64,000 bases of DNA, taken from Gallionella sp. GTDB taxonomy: Bacteria; Pseudomonadota; Gammaproteobacteria; Burkholderiales; Gallionellaceae. The notes beneath the pieces were generated by a model. That model was not told the DNA's origin and ran no database searches. It worked only from the letters and a program-made list of their open reading frames with translations. How positions within the stretch are numbered: the first letter of the stretch is position 1; each line of letters starts with the position of its first letter. Both the position numbers and the translations under genes were made by a program. The stretch covers positions 1 through 64,000 of the forward strand of contig JAUSAO010000045.1 in NCBI GenBank assembly GCA_030652475.1. Reading direction: 5' to 3'. Positions 15,988 to 24,565 of this stretch are shown in pieces.

Positions 15988-15995
15988 ATAAAGTG

Positions 15996-16015
15996 TGCCA
16001 GTTCAGTTACTGGCA
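15996..16015 (+). other. Small perfect hairpin
   Basis: TGCCAGT and ACTGGCA separated by six nt. It follows the degenerate tRNA-His copy and is trailed by only three T residues, so terminator function is doubtful. Confidence 0.3.
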
Positions 16016-16134
16016 TTTCCTGGCTATGTCATCGTTGATTGCTTGAATTCTGTCATACGATCTTGTATGTGCTCATATTGTCGTTTTCCGGTATACCAAT
16101 AAGTCATAATCGCGGTGTATGAATTTTTACGCGG

Positions 16135-18309
16135 TTACTGAATATCTCCCAGCTGTTTCCAGCGCTTCAATAGCAGCGCATTGCTGACTACGGATACGGA
16201 ACTCATTGCCATTGCCGCTCCGGCAATCACTGGGTTGAGCATGCCAAGGGCGGCGAGCGGGATGCCCAGCACGTTGTAGGCAAAGGCGAAAAACAGGTTT
16301 TGGCGGATTTTGTTCAATGTAGCGCGCGATAGTGAAATCGCATCTACTACGCTGATCAAATCGTTGCGCATCAGCGTGATGTCAGCCGCTTCGATGGCGA
16401 TGTCGCTGCCGCTACGCATGGCGAAGCTGACATCGGCGGCGGCCAGTGCGGGCGCATCGTTGATGCCGTCACCGACCATGCCGACCAGCAGACCCTCTTT
16501 TTTAAACGATTCCACTTGGGAAGATTTGTCCTGCGGCAGCACTTCGGCGCAAAATTCCGTGATACCCGCTTGAGTCGCAATGGCTTGTGCGGTGGCCTGA
16601 TTGTCGCCGCTCAACATCACCACGCGTATACCCATCGCGGTTAATTTTGCCACTGCATCGCGGCTGCTGGTACGCAGTTGATCGGCAATGGCGATGTAGC
16701 CCAGAAGGGTGGTGTCGCGGGCGATCACCAGCACGGTTTTCCCCTGCTGCTGCAAACCCAGGATTTGCTGCTCATCAATAGTAATACCTGACTGGTGGGC
16801 GAAGGCGGGTGAGCCGAGCAGACAAGGTTGTCCGTCAATTTCAGCACGTAGACCTTGCCCCGCTAGCTCCCTGATGTTTTCGGCCTGTATCGTCAATGCC
16901 TGCAGGGTTTTCGCATGATCCAGCAGAGCGCGCGACAGCGGATGGGTGGAGCCTTGTGCCAGGCTCACAGCGGTTTGCAGTAATTCGTGCTGAGTTGCCC
17001 CGGAGGTCGGGATTGTATCGGTGACGACGGGTTTGCCTTCGGTTAGCGTGCCGGTCTTGTCCACCAACAATACGGTAAGTTTGTGCGCGCGTTCCAGCGC
17101 GGCGGCATCCCTGACCAGAATGCCAGCCTGTGCGGCGCGTCCGGTGGATACGACCAGCGCGGTTGGTGTGGCCAGTCCCAGCGCACAGGGGCAGGAAATG
17201 ACCAGCACCGCCACGGCATTGATGAGTGCAGTGCTGAAGTCGCTACCCATCATCCACCACACGCCGAATGTCAGCACCGCAATGCCGACCACTACTGGCA
17301 CGAATACGGCGGAGACTCGATCGGCCAATTCCTGTATCGCGGCTTTTGAACCTTGCGCCTGTTCAACCAGGCGAATGATGGCGGCAAGCTGGGTATGTGT
17401 ACCCACAGCCAGTGCACGGCATTTAAGCAGGCCACGCCCATTCAGCGTGGCGGCATACACCTTGTCATCGGGTTGTTTGTTTCGAGGCAAGCTCTCTCCG
17501 CTGAGCATGGATTCATCCATGCTGGACGATCCTTCCAACACCATGCCATCCACCGGCACACTTTCTCCTGGCCGTACCAGAAATACGTCATCCACGCGCA
17601 TTTGTTCGACTGCCAGTTCTTGTATTACGCCATCGCGTTCGACATGTGCAATCCTGGGTTGCAGGTTGATTAGCGCTTCCAGTGCACTGGAGGTTTTGCC
17701 TTTGGCACGTGCCTCCAGCAATTTGCCGAGCAATACCAGCGTGATCAGTGTGGCGCTTGCTTCAAAGTAAAGCGGCTGTTCAAGATTTAACAGTAATACC
17801 GCGCAGCTCATCAAATAGGCGGCACTGGTGCCTAATGCGACCAGTACGTCCATGTTTGCGCCGCCGCCGTGTAAACTGCTCCATGCACCCGTGTAGAAAC
17901 GCCGGCCTATCCAGAATTGCACCGGTGTGGCGAGCACGAATTGCAGCCAGCCCGGTAACATCAGATGGAAACCGGAAAACATCAGCAGCATCTCCACCAG
18001 CAAGGGGGCGGTGAGCAATGCCGAGAAAATGAATTGCCGCTGTTGATATTGCAAGGCAGCGGCACGCGCCTGCTTTTCAGCGGCGAAATCGCGTAGCGGA
18101 TGCGCGTCGAATCCGGCCCCCTGTATCGCCTTGATCAGAACGTTGAGGTCTGTGTGTTCCGGGTTGTAGGCGATGTGCGCCTTCTCGGTGGCGATGCTTA
18201 CCGTGGCCACGACTTCCGGCAGTTGATTCAATACCTTTTCCAGACGCGCAGAACAGGCAGCGCAGTGCATGCCGGTAACTTGCAGATCGATGTGGCTGGG
18301 ATTTTTCAT
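16135..18309 (-). CDS. copA: Copper-exporting P1B-type ATPase
   Basis: 724 aa with the full P1B order: one N-terminal metal-binding domain with GMHCAAC (13-19), eight expected membrane helices, the intramembrane CPC at 373-375 (SCPCALGLATP), phosphorylation DKTGT at 417-421, and the GDGINDAP hinge at 613-620. CPC with C-terminal membrane residues YN and MxxSS (MAMSSVSVVSNAL) marks the Cu(I) subgroup. It pumps cytoplasmic Cu(I) outward, for detoxification or for cuproenzyme assembly. It stands alone here with no visible CueR or CopZ neighbour; the c-haem protein gene upstream is in the same direction but 83 bp away. Confidence 0.93.
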   Translation of the reverse strand: MKNPSHIDLQVTGMHCAACSARLEKVLNQLPEVVATVSIATEKAHIAYNPEHTDLNVLIKAIQGAGFDAHPLRDFAAEKQARAAALQYQQRQFIFSALLTAPLLVEMLLMFSGFHLMLPGWLQFVLATPVQFWIGRRFYTGAWSSLHGGGANMDVLVALGTSAAYLMSCAVLLLNLEQPLYFEASATLITLVLLGKLLEARAKGKTSSALEALINLQPRIAHVERDGVIQELAVEQMRVDDVFLVRPGESVPVDGMVLEGSSSMDESMLSGESLPRNKQPDDKVYAATLNGRGLLKCRALAVGTHTQLAAIIRLVEQAQGSKAAIQELADRVSAVFVPVVVGIAVLTFGVWWMMGSDFSTALINAVAVLVISCPCALGLATPTALVVSTGRAAQAGILVRDAAALERAHKLTVLLVDKTGTLTEGKPVVTDTIPTSGATQHELLQTAVSLAQGSTHPLSRALLDHAKTLQALTIQAENIRELAGQGLRAEIDGQPCLLGSPAFAHQSGITIDEQQILGLQQQGKTVLVIARDTTLLGYIAIADQLRTSSRDAVAKLTAMGIRVVMLSGDNQATAQAIATQAGITEFCAEVLPQDKSSQVESFKKEGLLVGMVGDGINDAPALAAADVSFAMRSGSDIAIEAADITLMRNDLISVVDAISLSRATLNKIRQNLFFAFAYNVLGIPLAALGMLNPVIAGAAMAMSSVSVVSNALLLKRWKQLGDIQ

Positions 18310-18391
18310 GCGAGGATTATAGGCGTTGGAACGGAGAATGGCGCAGATTTTGCGCCATTCTCCGTTCCAACAACTTGTTTGCCAGCGATAG

Positions 18392-18964
18392 TTACAGCGG
18401 GCGTTTGATACTCACCGCACCGCGTATCTGACCTGCGCTATAACCGGTAGCCTGGTCGTGCGGATACTCTGCCGTCAATCTGGCTTTTACATTTTCAGGG
18501 ATTTGTTCACTGCTGCCATGACAGTTCACGCAACCGGGTTGCAGCGCGATGGCTTTCATGAAACGGAATGATTTCCCTGCGGGTTCCTGAACGATTTCTG
18601 CTGCTTCCAGGGTTTCCGGCTTTTCACCCTGAGCCAGGCGTTCGGCAAAGGACTGAAGTTGCTTTTGTTCCCAGGCGTCTGCTGTGCCCAGCAGCGGGTT
18701 GCGCACTTTCAGACTGATACGGGTCAGTTTCCAGCCGGTCTGGCGGGAAATATCGCCCGCCATTTTTGGGGCGATGTCGCGGCAGACTCCGATGGCCGAT
18801 TCCGGGCCGCCTTCAGTGATGGCTTTTTGATTCGCAGCAGACAGCTGTTTCATGAAGGGCATCGCCACGGCGCGGCTCTCGTTGCTGTATTGGCTTAAAT
18901 CTTCGGCATGTACGCTTGTTGCGGCCAACGCAAGCAGAGTGGATAGAACAAGGGATTTTTTCAT
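18392..18964 (-). CDS. Periplasmic c-type haem protein, DUF3365 (Tll0287-like)
   Basis: 190 aa from the ATG at 18964, with AGAGGAA upstream; an earlier in-frame start lacks a ribosome site. A signal peptide ending VHA-ED (about residue 20) directs export. The DUF3365 body has VCRDIAPKMAG near 60 and a single CXXCH haem site, CVNCH, near 148. Family members are PAS-like haem sensors or electron carriers, found free or fused to signalling domains. The role here is unknown; it could sense redox state or carry electrons in the periplasm. It lies downstream of a small membrane protein but is separated from it by a terminator. Confidence 0.8.
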   Translation of the reverse strand: MKKSLVLSTLLALAATSVHAEDLSQYSNESRAVAMPFMKQLSAANQKAITEGGPESAIGVCRDIAPKMAGDISRQTGWKLTRISLKVRNPLLGTADAWEQKQLQSFAERLAQGEKPETLEAAEIVQEPAGKSFRFMKAIALQPGCVNCHGSSEQIPENVKARLTAEYPHDQATGYSAGQIRGAVSIKRPL

Positions 18965-18975
18965 GTTATTCCTCT

Positions 18976-19007
18976 TTAAAATAAAAATGCCCGACATTAC
19001 CGGGCAT
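18976..19007 (-). terminator. Rho-independent terminator
   Basis: Perfect 7-bp stem ATGCCCG / CGGGCAT with a 7-nt loop (18987-19007), followed on the minus strand by TTTTTATTTT. It ends the transcript of the DUF2892 gene. Confidence 0.85.
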
Positions 19008-19024
19008 GATTTTTCACCAAATAT

Positions 19025-19216
19025 TTATTTTTTCATCGGGCAGGTATTCATGCCGAAGATAGAATAAGCCGGGCAAATACCGATAATTCCGGTCACGAGC
19101 GGCAAGGCGCCTATCCATCCCCATACGCCGATTGTGTCAGTAACGGTCAAACCGATCAACGCCAAACCTGCAATGATACGTACAGCACGATCAATGGTTC
19201 CTTCGTTTGCTTTCAT
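19025..19216 (-). CDS. DUF2892 (YgaP-like) inner-membrane protein
   Basis: 63 aa, the full DUF2892 size. It starts MKANEGTIDRAVRIIAGLAL and has two hydrophobic helices separated by a short GVWGW turn, ending PAYSIFGMNTCPMKK. The family forms a two-helix membrane hairpin, often fused or linked to rhodanese domains (YgaP) in sulfur metabolism. Here it is a single gene with its own terminator. A Shine-Dalgarno AAGGAGCA precedes the ATG. The role is unknown; sulfide or cyanide-related rhodanese chemistry is only a family-level hint. Confidence 0.85.
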   Translation of the reverse strand: MKANEGTIDRAVRIIAGLALIGLTVTDTIGVWGWIGALPLVTGIIGICPAYSIFGMNTCPMKK

Positions 19217-19340
19217 TTTGTGCTCCTTGGGTGGTTAGGGAAGTGCGCAGAATAAGAGAGTTTCGTGTTGCGGTCTGTGATAAAAATCACACAAGCAAAT
19301 CTTGCACAGCCTAAATAATGACGGTGAGTTTAATCACCAG

Positions 19341-19382
19341 CGGATATTTCTACTTGGGAGAAACCGGACATTACTACTTGGG
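19341..19382 (+). repeat. Tandem boxes resembling a transposon end
   Basis: CGGATATTTCTACTTGGG (19341-19358) and CGGACATTACTACTTGGG (19365-19382) match at 16 of 18 positions, 24 bp apart. Paired terminal boxes of this kind occur at the ends of IS21-type elements. No transposase is near, so this would be a solitary relic. The surrounding gap 19217-19441 holds nothing else recognised. Confidence 0.35.
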
Positions 19383-19441
19383 GCTAACTGTCATGCGCTG
19401 GAATGACGGTCTAGTGGATTATTTGAGTTAAACTCGTGACC

Positions 19442-20485
19442 ATGAAAAACGTTCATCTGGTCATTGCTGATTTGTTCCTGCCCAAGGATTTTGCTGCGGA
19501 GGTGTGTGCGGGGCTGCATTTGCCGGCGCTGGAAAGGATATTGGCACGGGGGCGCGCTGAAACTCAGCGGGCCGTTGCGCTGGAAACGGCTTTATGCGGA
19601 TTGTTTGATATGCCGTGCGGGGCGGGGGTGGCGTCGATTTCTGCGGCGTTTGACGGACTGGGTGGGGGTTGCTGGTTGCGGGCTGATCCGGTGCATGTGC
19701 GTTTACAGCGTGAGCAGGTGGTGCTGTTGCCTGAGGTGGAAGTCAGCGCTGATGAGGCGCAGCAATTGTGCGCCAGCCTGAATGAACACTTCGCCGGACA
19801 GGGTATGGCGTTTTTTGCGCCGCATCCGCAACGCTGGTATCTGAAGCTGGCTGCGTTGCCGGACATTGCAACCGTGCTGTTGTCGCAGGCCGCCGGGCAT
19901 AATATACACGGCAATTTGCCGACTGGCACCGAGACGCGGCGCTGGCATCAGGTGTTCAATGAAGTGCAGATGCTGTTGTTCGCGCATCCGCTCAACGCGG
20001 CGCGTGAGGCGCGCGGTGTCGTGCCGATCAACAGCGTGTGGTTTTGGGGCAATGGCAGCGATGATATCGCGCCGCAATGCACGTATGACAGCGTGAGTTC
20101 GGATGAGGTGCTGGTGGAAATGCTGGCGTCCGCCGCCGGTATTCCGTTCGCTGACTGGTCGCCCATATGGAACAATCCGCTCTCATCGGCTCTTTCCGGC
20201 GAGCGGGAAAAGGGAGAGGCAACGAGGGGCGGGCAGTTGCTGGTCTGGACCGGGTTGCGCAGTGCTTTGCAGCGCGGTGATCTGGCGGCGTGGCGGCAGG
20301 CCTTGCAGGATTTTGAGATCGGTTACGCGCAGCCTTTATGGCAGGCTCTGCGCAGCGGGAAAATCGCCCGCCTGCAACTCGATATTTTAGGTGGCGATAC
20401 CCTGCGGCAATTGCATTTGACGCGCGGTGATGCGTGGGCGGTCTGGCGGCGTGCCAAACGTCTGACTGAATATTCGGCAGTATAG
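19442..20485 (+). CDS. RpfE-like conserved protein (phosphoglycerate-mutase-like annotation)
   Basis: 347 aa from the ATG at 19442 (a GTG lies two codons earlier). It resembles betaproteobacterial RpfE-type proteins, often annotated as 2,3-bisphosphoglycerate-independent phosphoglycerate mutase-like: CWLRADPVHVRL near residue 80, LNEHFAGQGMAFFAP near 115, RWHQVFNEVQMLLFAHPLN near 165, and the NSVWFWGNGS motif near 200. No metal-binding set of a true alkaline-phosphatase-fold mutase is clear. Function unknown. A Ser/Gly/Arg-rich insert (SSALSGEREKGEATRGGQ) is coded by a purine-rich stretch and looks like an inserted repeat. The channel gene follows after 28 bp. Confidence 0.7.
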   Translation: MKNVHLVIADLFLPKDFAAEVCAGLHLPALERILARGRAETQRAVALETALCGLFDMPCGAGVASISAAFDGLGGGCWLRADPVHVRLQREQVVLLPEVEVSADEAQQLCASLNEHFAGQGMAFFAPHPQRWYLKLAALPDIATVLLSQAAGHNIHGNLPTGTETRRWHQVFNEVQMLLFAHPLNAAREARGVVPINSVWFWGNGSDDIAPQCTYDSVSSDEVLVEMLASAAGIPFADWSPIWNNPLSSALSGEREKGEATRGGQLLVWTGLRSALQRGDLAAWRQALQDFEIGYAQPLWQALRSGKIARLQLDILGGDTLRQLHLTRGDAWAVWRRAKRLTEYSAV

Positions 20486-20513
20486 AATCCACAAGATGAG
20501 CAGCGGAGATACC

Positions 20514-22040
20514 ATGGCTTTCTGGCATACGGCGATACAGTATTTTTGGAATGATGAGTCGTTGACGGTATTGATTATCGCGTTGGGTATCGCCTTGTTT
20601 TTGCTGCATTTTCTCAGGGAAGATCACAAGAGCGTACTCAACACGCTGATTTTCTTTATTACCTGTCAGGCACTGGCCTTGCTTAGCGGGGTGATACACG
20701 CCATGCAATTCGCTTCGGCGGCCGTGTTTCGCGAAGTAGCCGTGATCGGCATGGGTATCGCAGTCATACGGCTGTGTGGTTTGCTGGTGTTTCGCATCGT
20801 GCTGCCTTTGTTCCGGATGCAACCGCCGCGTATCACTGAAGATATCTTCGTCATCATCGCCTATCTTGTCTGGGGGCTGGTACGGCTGCGTTATGCCGGA
20901 CTGGATCTGGGCAGTATCGTCGCCACTTCGGCGATGATCACCGCCGTAGTGGCCTTCGCGATGCAGGATACGCTGGGTAATATTCTGGGCGGGCTGGCGT
21001 TGCAACTGGATAATTCCATCGAGATCGGTGACTGGATAGAAGTGGATAAGGTGGTTGGCCGGGTGGTGGACATACGTTGGCGCTCCACGCTGGTGGAAAC
21101 GCGCAATTGGGAAACGGTGGTGTTTCCCAATAGCCAATTGATGAAAAATAAATTTCTGGTGCTGGGGCGGCGTAGTGGCCAGCCGGTGCAGTTGCGTCGC
21201 TGGGTCTGGTTTGGTGTCCCGCTGGGTACGTCGCCCGCGCAGGTAGCCAAGGCGGTAGAAGAGACTATTTTTTATGCGGATATCCACAATGTGGCTAAAC
21301 AGCCTGCGCCCAGTTGCGTGCTGATGGAGATAGACCGGGGCATGGCGCGTTATGCCTTACGTTATTGGCTGACCGATCTGGCGGTGGATGATCCGACCGA
21401 TGCGGCGGTACGCTGGCATGTCTATACTGCGCTGGAGCGCGCGGGTATCCATCTGGCCGTGGAAGAGCAGAAGGTTCACTACGTCAAGGAAAATGAAAAA
21501 TATGAGGGGGTGGTGCACCAGCGTGAAGCGCAGCAACGTGTCAAGACACTCAAGCGCGTTGAATTGTTTGCACAAATGGCGGATGACGAGTTGAATGCGT
21601 TGGCGGACAGGCTAAAATACGCCCAGTTTGCCAAGGGTAATATTATCTCCAGGCAAGGGGCGGTGGCACACTGGCTGTACATTATTATCAACGGTGAAGC
21701 CGAGGTGTTTTTTGAAACGCCGAATGGTGAGCGGCGCAGCGTGAATATCCTGTCCAAGGGGAGTTTTTTTGGCGAGATGGGCATGATGACCGGTGAGCCG
21801 CGTTCTGCTTCTGTGATTGCCACCAGCGATGTGGAATGCTACCGTCTAGACAAGGAGGCCTTTGCCGGAATCATGCAGGCCAGGCCCAGTCTGGCGGAGG
21901 AGATCACGCATATTTTGGTGGAGCGTCGTGCGCAGATGGACCGTGTGCTGCATCATCTGGGCGAACAAACCCGGCAGCAGGAAACGAGTTCTCAGCAAAA
22001 TGAGCTGTTGCTGAACGTCAAACGCTTCTTCGGTTTGTAG
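20514..22040 (+). CDS. MscS-family channel with C-terminal cyclic-nucleotide-binding domain
   Basis: 508 aa from the ATG at 20514, which has GGAG 5 nt upstream; an ATG at 20496 has none. The N-terminal ~150 residues hold about four membrane helices. The MscS pore helix and beta domain follow (SAMITAVVAFAMQDTLGNIL, then GLALQLDNSIEIGDWIEV). After a long helix, residues ~365-480 form a Crp-type domain (FAKGNIISRQG, EVFFETPNGERRSVN, LSKGSFFGEMGMMTGEPRSA with the phosphate-binding cassette). Such fusions (bCNG group) gate weakly or not by tension and respond to cyclic nucleotides in some cases. Location: inner membrane with the sensor domain in the cytoplasm. Confidence 0.88.
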   Translation: MAFWHTAIQYFWNDESLTVLIIALGIALFLLHFLREDHKSVLNTLIFFITCQALALLSGVIHAMQFASAAVFREVAVIGMGIAVIRLCGLLVFRIVLPLFRMQPPRITEDIFVIIAYLVWGLVRLRYAGLDLGSIVATSAMITAVVAFAMQDTLGNILGGLALQLDNSIEIGDWIEVDKVVGRVVDIRWRSTLVETRNWETVVFPNSQLMKNKFLVLGRRSGQPVQLRRWVWFGVPLGTSPAQVAKAVEETIFYADIHNVAKQPAPSCVLMEIDRGMARYALRYWLTDLAVDDPTDAAVRWHVYTALERAGIHLAVEEQKVHYVKENEKYEGVVHQREAQQRVKTLKRVELFAQMADDELNALADRLKYAQFAKGNIISRQGAVAHWLYIIINGEAEVFFETPNGERRSVNILSKGSFFGEMGMMTGEPRSASVIATSDVECYRLDKEAFAGIMQARPSLAEEITHILVERRAQMDRVLHHLGEQTRQQETSSQQNELLLNVKRFFGL

Positions 22041-22096
22041 TATCATCGCGCCGGAATTGGCGGGACATTCGCCGAATAACAAATTAATAAGCCTGT

Positions 22097-22156
22097 AGCT
22101 TGTGCCTCGTAGCCAACCCTGGTTGCGCTTTTGCTACGGGCTACTCGCTACAAGCT
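22097..22156 (+). repeat. Inverted repeat in the accA leader
   Basis: AGCTTGTGCCTCGTAGCC and GGCTACTCGCTACAAGCT can pair at 14 of 18 positions. The 3' arm ends next to the TGGAG ribosome site of accA, so folding could affect access. It may equally be a mobile intergenic palindrome. Confidence 0.4.
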
Positions 22157-22166
22157 GGAGTTAAAT

Positions 22167-23132
22167 ATGAAAGTTACATTTTTGGATTTTGAGAGTCCTA
22201 TTGCAGATTTGGAAGACAAGATCGAGCAACTTCGCAACGTGCACGATGACGCGGCACTCGATATTGCAGAAGAAATCGCGCAGCTATCGAAGAAAAGCGA
22301 AACCTTGACCAAGGATATCTACGCCAAGCTTACCCCCTGGCAGATATCGAAGGTGTCACGCCATGCTCAGCGGCCATATACGCTTGATTATATTGAACAT
22401 TTATTTACTGATTTTGAAGAGTTACACGGTGATCGCAACTTTGCCGATGATAAGGCCATTGTCGGCGGCCTGGCGCGATTCAATGGCCAGAGTGTGATGG
22501 TCATCGGTCATCAGAAGGGCCGGGACACCAAGGAAAAAATCGCGCGTAATTTTGGCATGCCGCGTCCTGAAGGTTACCGCAAGGCGATGCGCCTGATGCG
22601 TCTGGCAGAGAAATTCGGCATACCCATCATGACTTTTGTTGATACGCCCGGTGCTTATCCGGGGGTGGGTGCGGAAGAGCGTGGCCAGTCTGAGGCGATT
22701 GGTCGCAATTTGTATGAAATGAGCGAATTGCGCGTGCCTATCATCTGCACCATCATCGGTGAAGGCGGTTCAGGCGGCGCGCTGGCGATTGCGGTAGGGG
22801 ATGCCATGCTGATGTTGCAATACAGCACGTATTCGGTGATTTCACCCGAAGGTTGTGCGTCGATATTGTGGAAGAGTGCGGACAATGCGGCGGATGCGGC
22901 GGAAACGCTGGGCATCACGGCGACCCGACTGAAGGCGCTGGGTATCGTGGACAAGATTATCAGCGAACCGCTGGGCGGCGCGCATCGCAACTACGCAGCG
23001 ACTATGCAGAGCGTGAAAAAGGCGTTGCAGGACGCGCTGAAAACCGCGCAGGTCAAATCAACCAATGATTTGTTGCAGAATCGTTTCAATCGCCTGATGA
23101 GCTATGGCAAATACAAGGAAGTCGAACTGTAG
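22167..23132 (+). CDS. accA: Acetyl-CoA carboxylase carboxyltransferase subunit alpha
   Basis: 321 aa from the ATG at 22167, with TGGAG upstream; the frame is open earlier but reads through the leader palindrome. AccA with AccD transfers the carboxyl group from biotin on BCCP to acetyl-CoA, giving malonyl-CoA for fatty acid synthesis in the cytoplasm. Family features: [19 protein letters not shown] at the N-terminus, [19 protein letters not shown], the oxyanion-type [15 protein letters not shown] near 205, and [12 protein letters not shown]. It sits directly before tilS, the common order in Betaproteobacteria. Confidence 0.97.
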   Translation: MKVTFLDFESPIADLEDKIEQLRNVHDDAALDIAEEIAQLSKKSETLTKDIYAKLTPWQISKVSRHAQRPYTLDYIEHLFTDFEELHGDRNFADDKAIVGGLARFNGQSVMVIGHQKGRDTKEKIARNFGMPRPEGYRKAMRLMRLAEKFGIPIMTFVDTPGAYPGVGAEERGQSEAIGRNLYEMSELRVPIICTIIGEGGSGGALAIAVGDAMLMLQYSTYSVISPEGCASILWKSADNAADAAETLGITATRLKALGIVDKIISEPLGGAHRNYAATMQSVKKALQDALKTAQVKSTNDLLQNRFNRLMSYGKYKEVEL

Positions 23133-23146
23133 GGGCACGATTTACC

Positions 23147-24565
23147 GTGTCCTTTTCCCTCTCTCCTGATGCTCCCCCGCTTGCGGGGGAGCATCGTGCG
23201 TTGTGCGAATCGGCCCTGTCAGAGCGGGTTGCGGCGGGCATCACGCCGCTGCTGCCCGCAAACAGCGCCATTCTGATCGGCTTGAGTGGCGGTGTGGATT
23301 CCGTAGTGCTGTTGCATCTGCTGCATCAGCTTGCACCACGCCATTCCTGGCGGCTTTCCGCCTTGCATGTCCATCACGGTATCAGCCCGAATGCCAGCCT
23401 GTGGGCAGATTTCTGTGCCGAGCTGTGCGCGCGTCTCACTATTCCATTGCACATCGAGCATGTGGACATTGCTCCGTTGCGTGCGCAGGGTATCGAGGCC
23501 GCCGCACGCCGCTTGCGCCATGCGGCATTCGCCGCCCAGTCCTGCGATTTTGTCGCACTCGCGCATCACGCCGACGATCAGGTTGAAACCTTGTTGCTGC
23601 AATTGTTGCGCGGTGCAGGGGTGCGCGGCGCGAGTGCGATGCCTGTCCTGAGCTCGTCGAAGCGGCCGCTGCTCTCCGGACGCGCAAATTCGCACAGGCA
23701 AGTGCGGCCCTTGCTGCATTGTTCACGTCAGGAAATCATGGCTTATGCCGGGGCGCATGAACTGCAATGGATAGAAGATGAGAGCAATGCGGATGACAGT
23801 TATCCGCGCAATTTTCTGCGTCACCGCCTGCTGCCCCTGTTGGGCGAAAAATTCCCTGCTTATCGGGATACGCTGGCGCGCAGCGCGCAACATTTCGCCG
23901 AGGCGGGCGGGTTGCTTGATGAGCTGGCGCGCATGGATGCGGCGGCATCTATCTCGGGAAACACCCTGTCGGTTGCGACTATTAATGCCTTGAGTCTGTC
24001 GCGGGCAAAAAATCTGTTGCGCTATTTTCTGTATCAGTTGGGCGCGCCCATGCCGCAAACCGTGCAACTCGACGATATGGTTAATCAGTTGTGCGCTGCG
24101 CGGGAGGATGCCGCCGTGTGCCTCCGTTTTGCGGGCGGTGCGTGGGAGTTGCGCCGCTATCAGGGCAGAGTGCATGCGCTACGCGCCCTGGCTGAATTCA
24201 ACCGTAATTTGAGCGTGTCATGGCGGGGTGAGGCTGAACTGGAGTGGCTTGCCTTAGACTCATGTATCGAGTTCCGGCAGGGCATCGGGCAGGGTGTCAG
24301 CATGGCGAAATTGCAGGGTGCGGATATTAGTGTGCGTCTGCGTCAGGGGGGTGAAACACTGCGGCCCTCCGCACATGCCGCCACACGTACGTTGAAAAAC
24401 CTGTTGCAAGAACATCACGTCCCTCCCTGGCAGCGCGACCGCCTGCCCTTGTTGTATTGCGGTGATGTGCTGGTGGGTGTTCCGGGAATAGCGATTGCGG
24501 CTGAATATCAGGCTGAAAAAGGCGAGGCGGCTGTCCAGATGATGTTGAAGGTTCGTCACGACTAG
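23147..24565 (+). CDS. tilS: tRNA(Ile)-lysidine synthase
   Basis: 472 aa from a GTG at 23147. TilS adds lysine to C34 of tRNA-Ile(CAU), changing its decoding and charging. The PP-loop SGGVDS is in LIGLSGGVDSVVLL near 46; HVHHG near 79 and the ALAHHADDQVET motif near 138 are also family features, and the C-terminal substrate-binding domains are present (RTLKNLLQEHHVPPWQRDRLPLL). The start is uncertain: codons 8-17 are coded by a 28-nt perfect palindrome, so the first ~20 residues may be a later addition. The gene converges with the SEL1 protein, the two stops overlapping by 4 nt in CTAG. Confidence 0.94.
   Translation: MSFSLSPDAPPLAGEHRALCESALSERVAAGITPLLPANSAILIGLSGGVDSVVLLHLLHQLAPRHSWRLSALHVHHGISPNASLWADFCAELCARLTIPLHIEHVDIAPLRAQGIEAAARRLRHAAFAAQSCDFVALAHHADDQVETLLLQLLRGAGVRGASAMPVLSSSKRPLLSGRANSHRQVRPLLHCSRQEIMAYAGAHELQWIEDESNADDSYPRNFLRHRLLPLLGEKFPAYRDTLARSAQHFAEAGGLLDELARMDAAASISGNTLSVATINALSLSRAKNLLRYFLYQLGAPMPQTVQLDDMVNQLCAAREDAAVCLRFAGGAWELRRYQGRVHALRALAEFNRNLSVSWRGEAELEWLALDSCIEFRQGIGQGVSMAKLQGADISVRLRQGGETLRPSAHAATRTLKNLLQEHHVPPWQRDRLPLLYCGDVLVGVPGIAIAAEYQAEKGEAAVQMMLKVRHD
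23168..23195 (+). repeat. Perfect 13-bp palindrome in the tilS 5' end
   Basis: Arms GATGCTCCCCCGC and GCGGGGGAGCATC with only TT between. A very stable hairpin inside the predicted N-terminal coding region of tilS; it resembles mobile intergenic palindromes. Confidence 0.75.

Noticed and set aside
20028-21287. Long open frame on the minus strand (419 codons)
   Set aside because: It is antisense to the RpfE-like and MscS genes, has the His/Gln/Arg-rich composition of a shadow frame, and no ribosome site or family.
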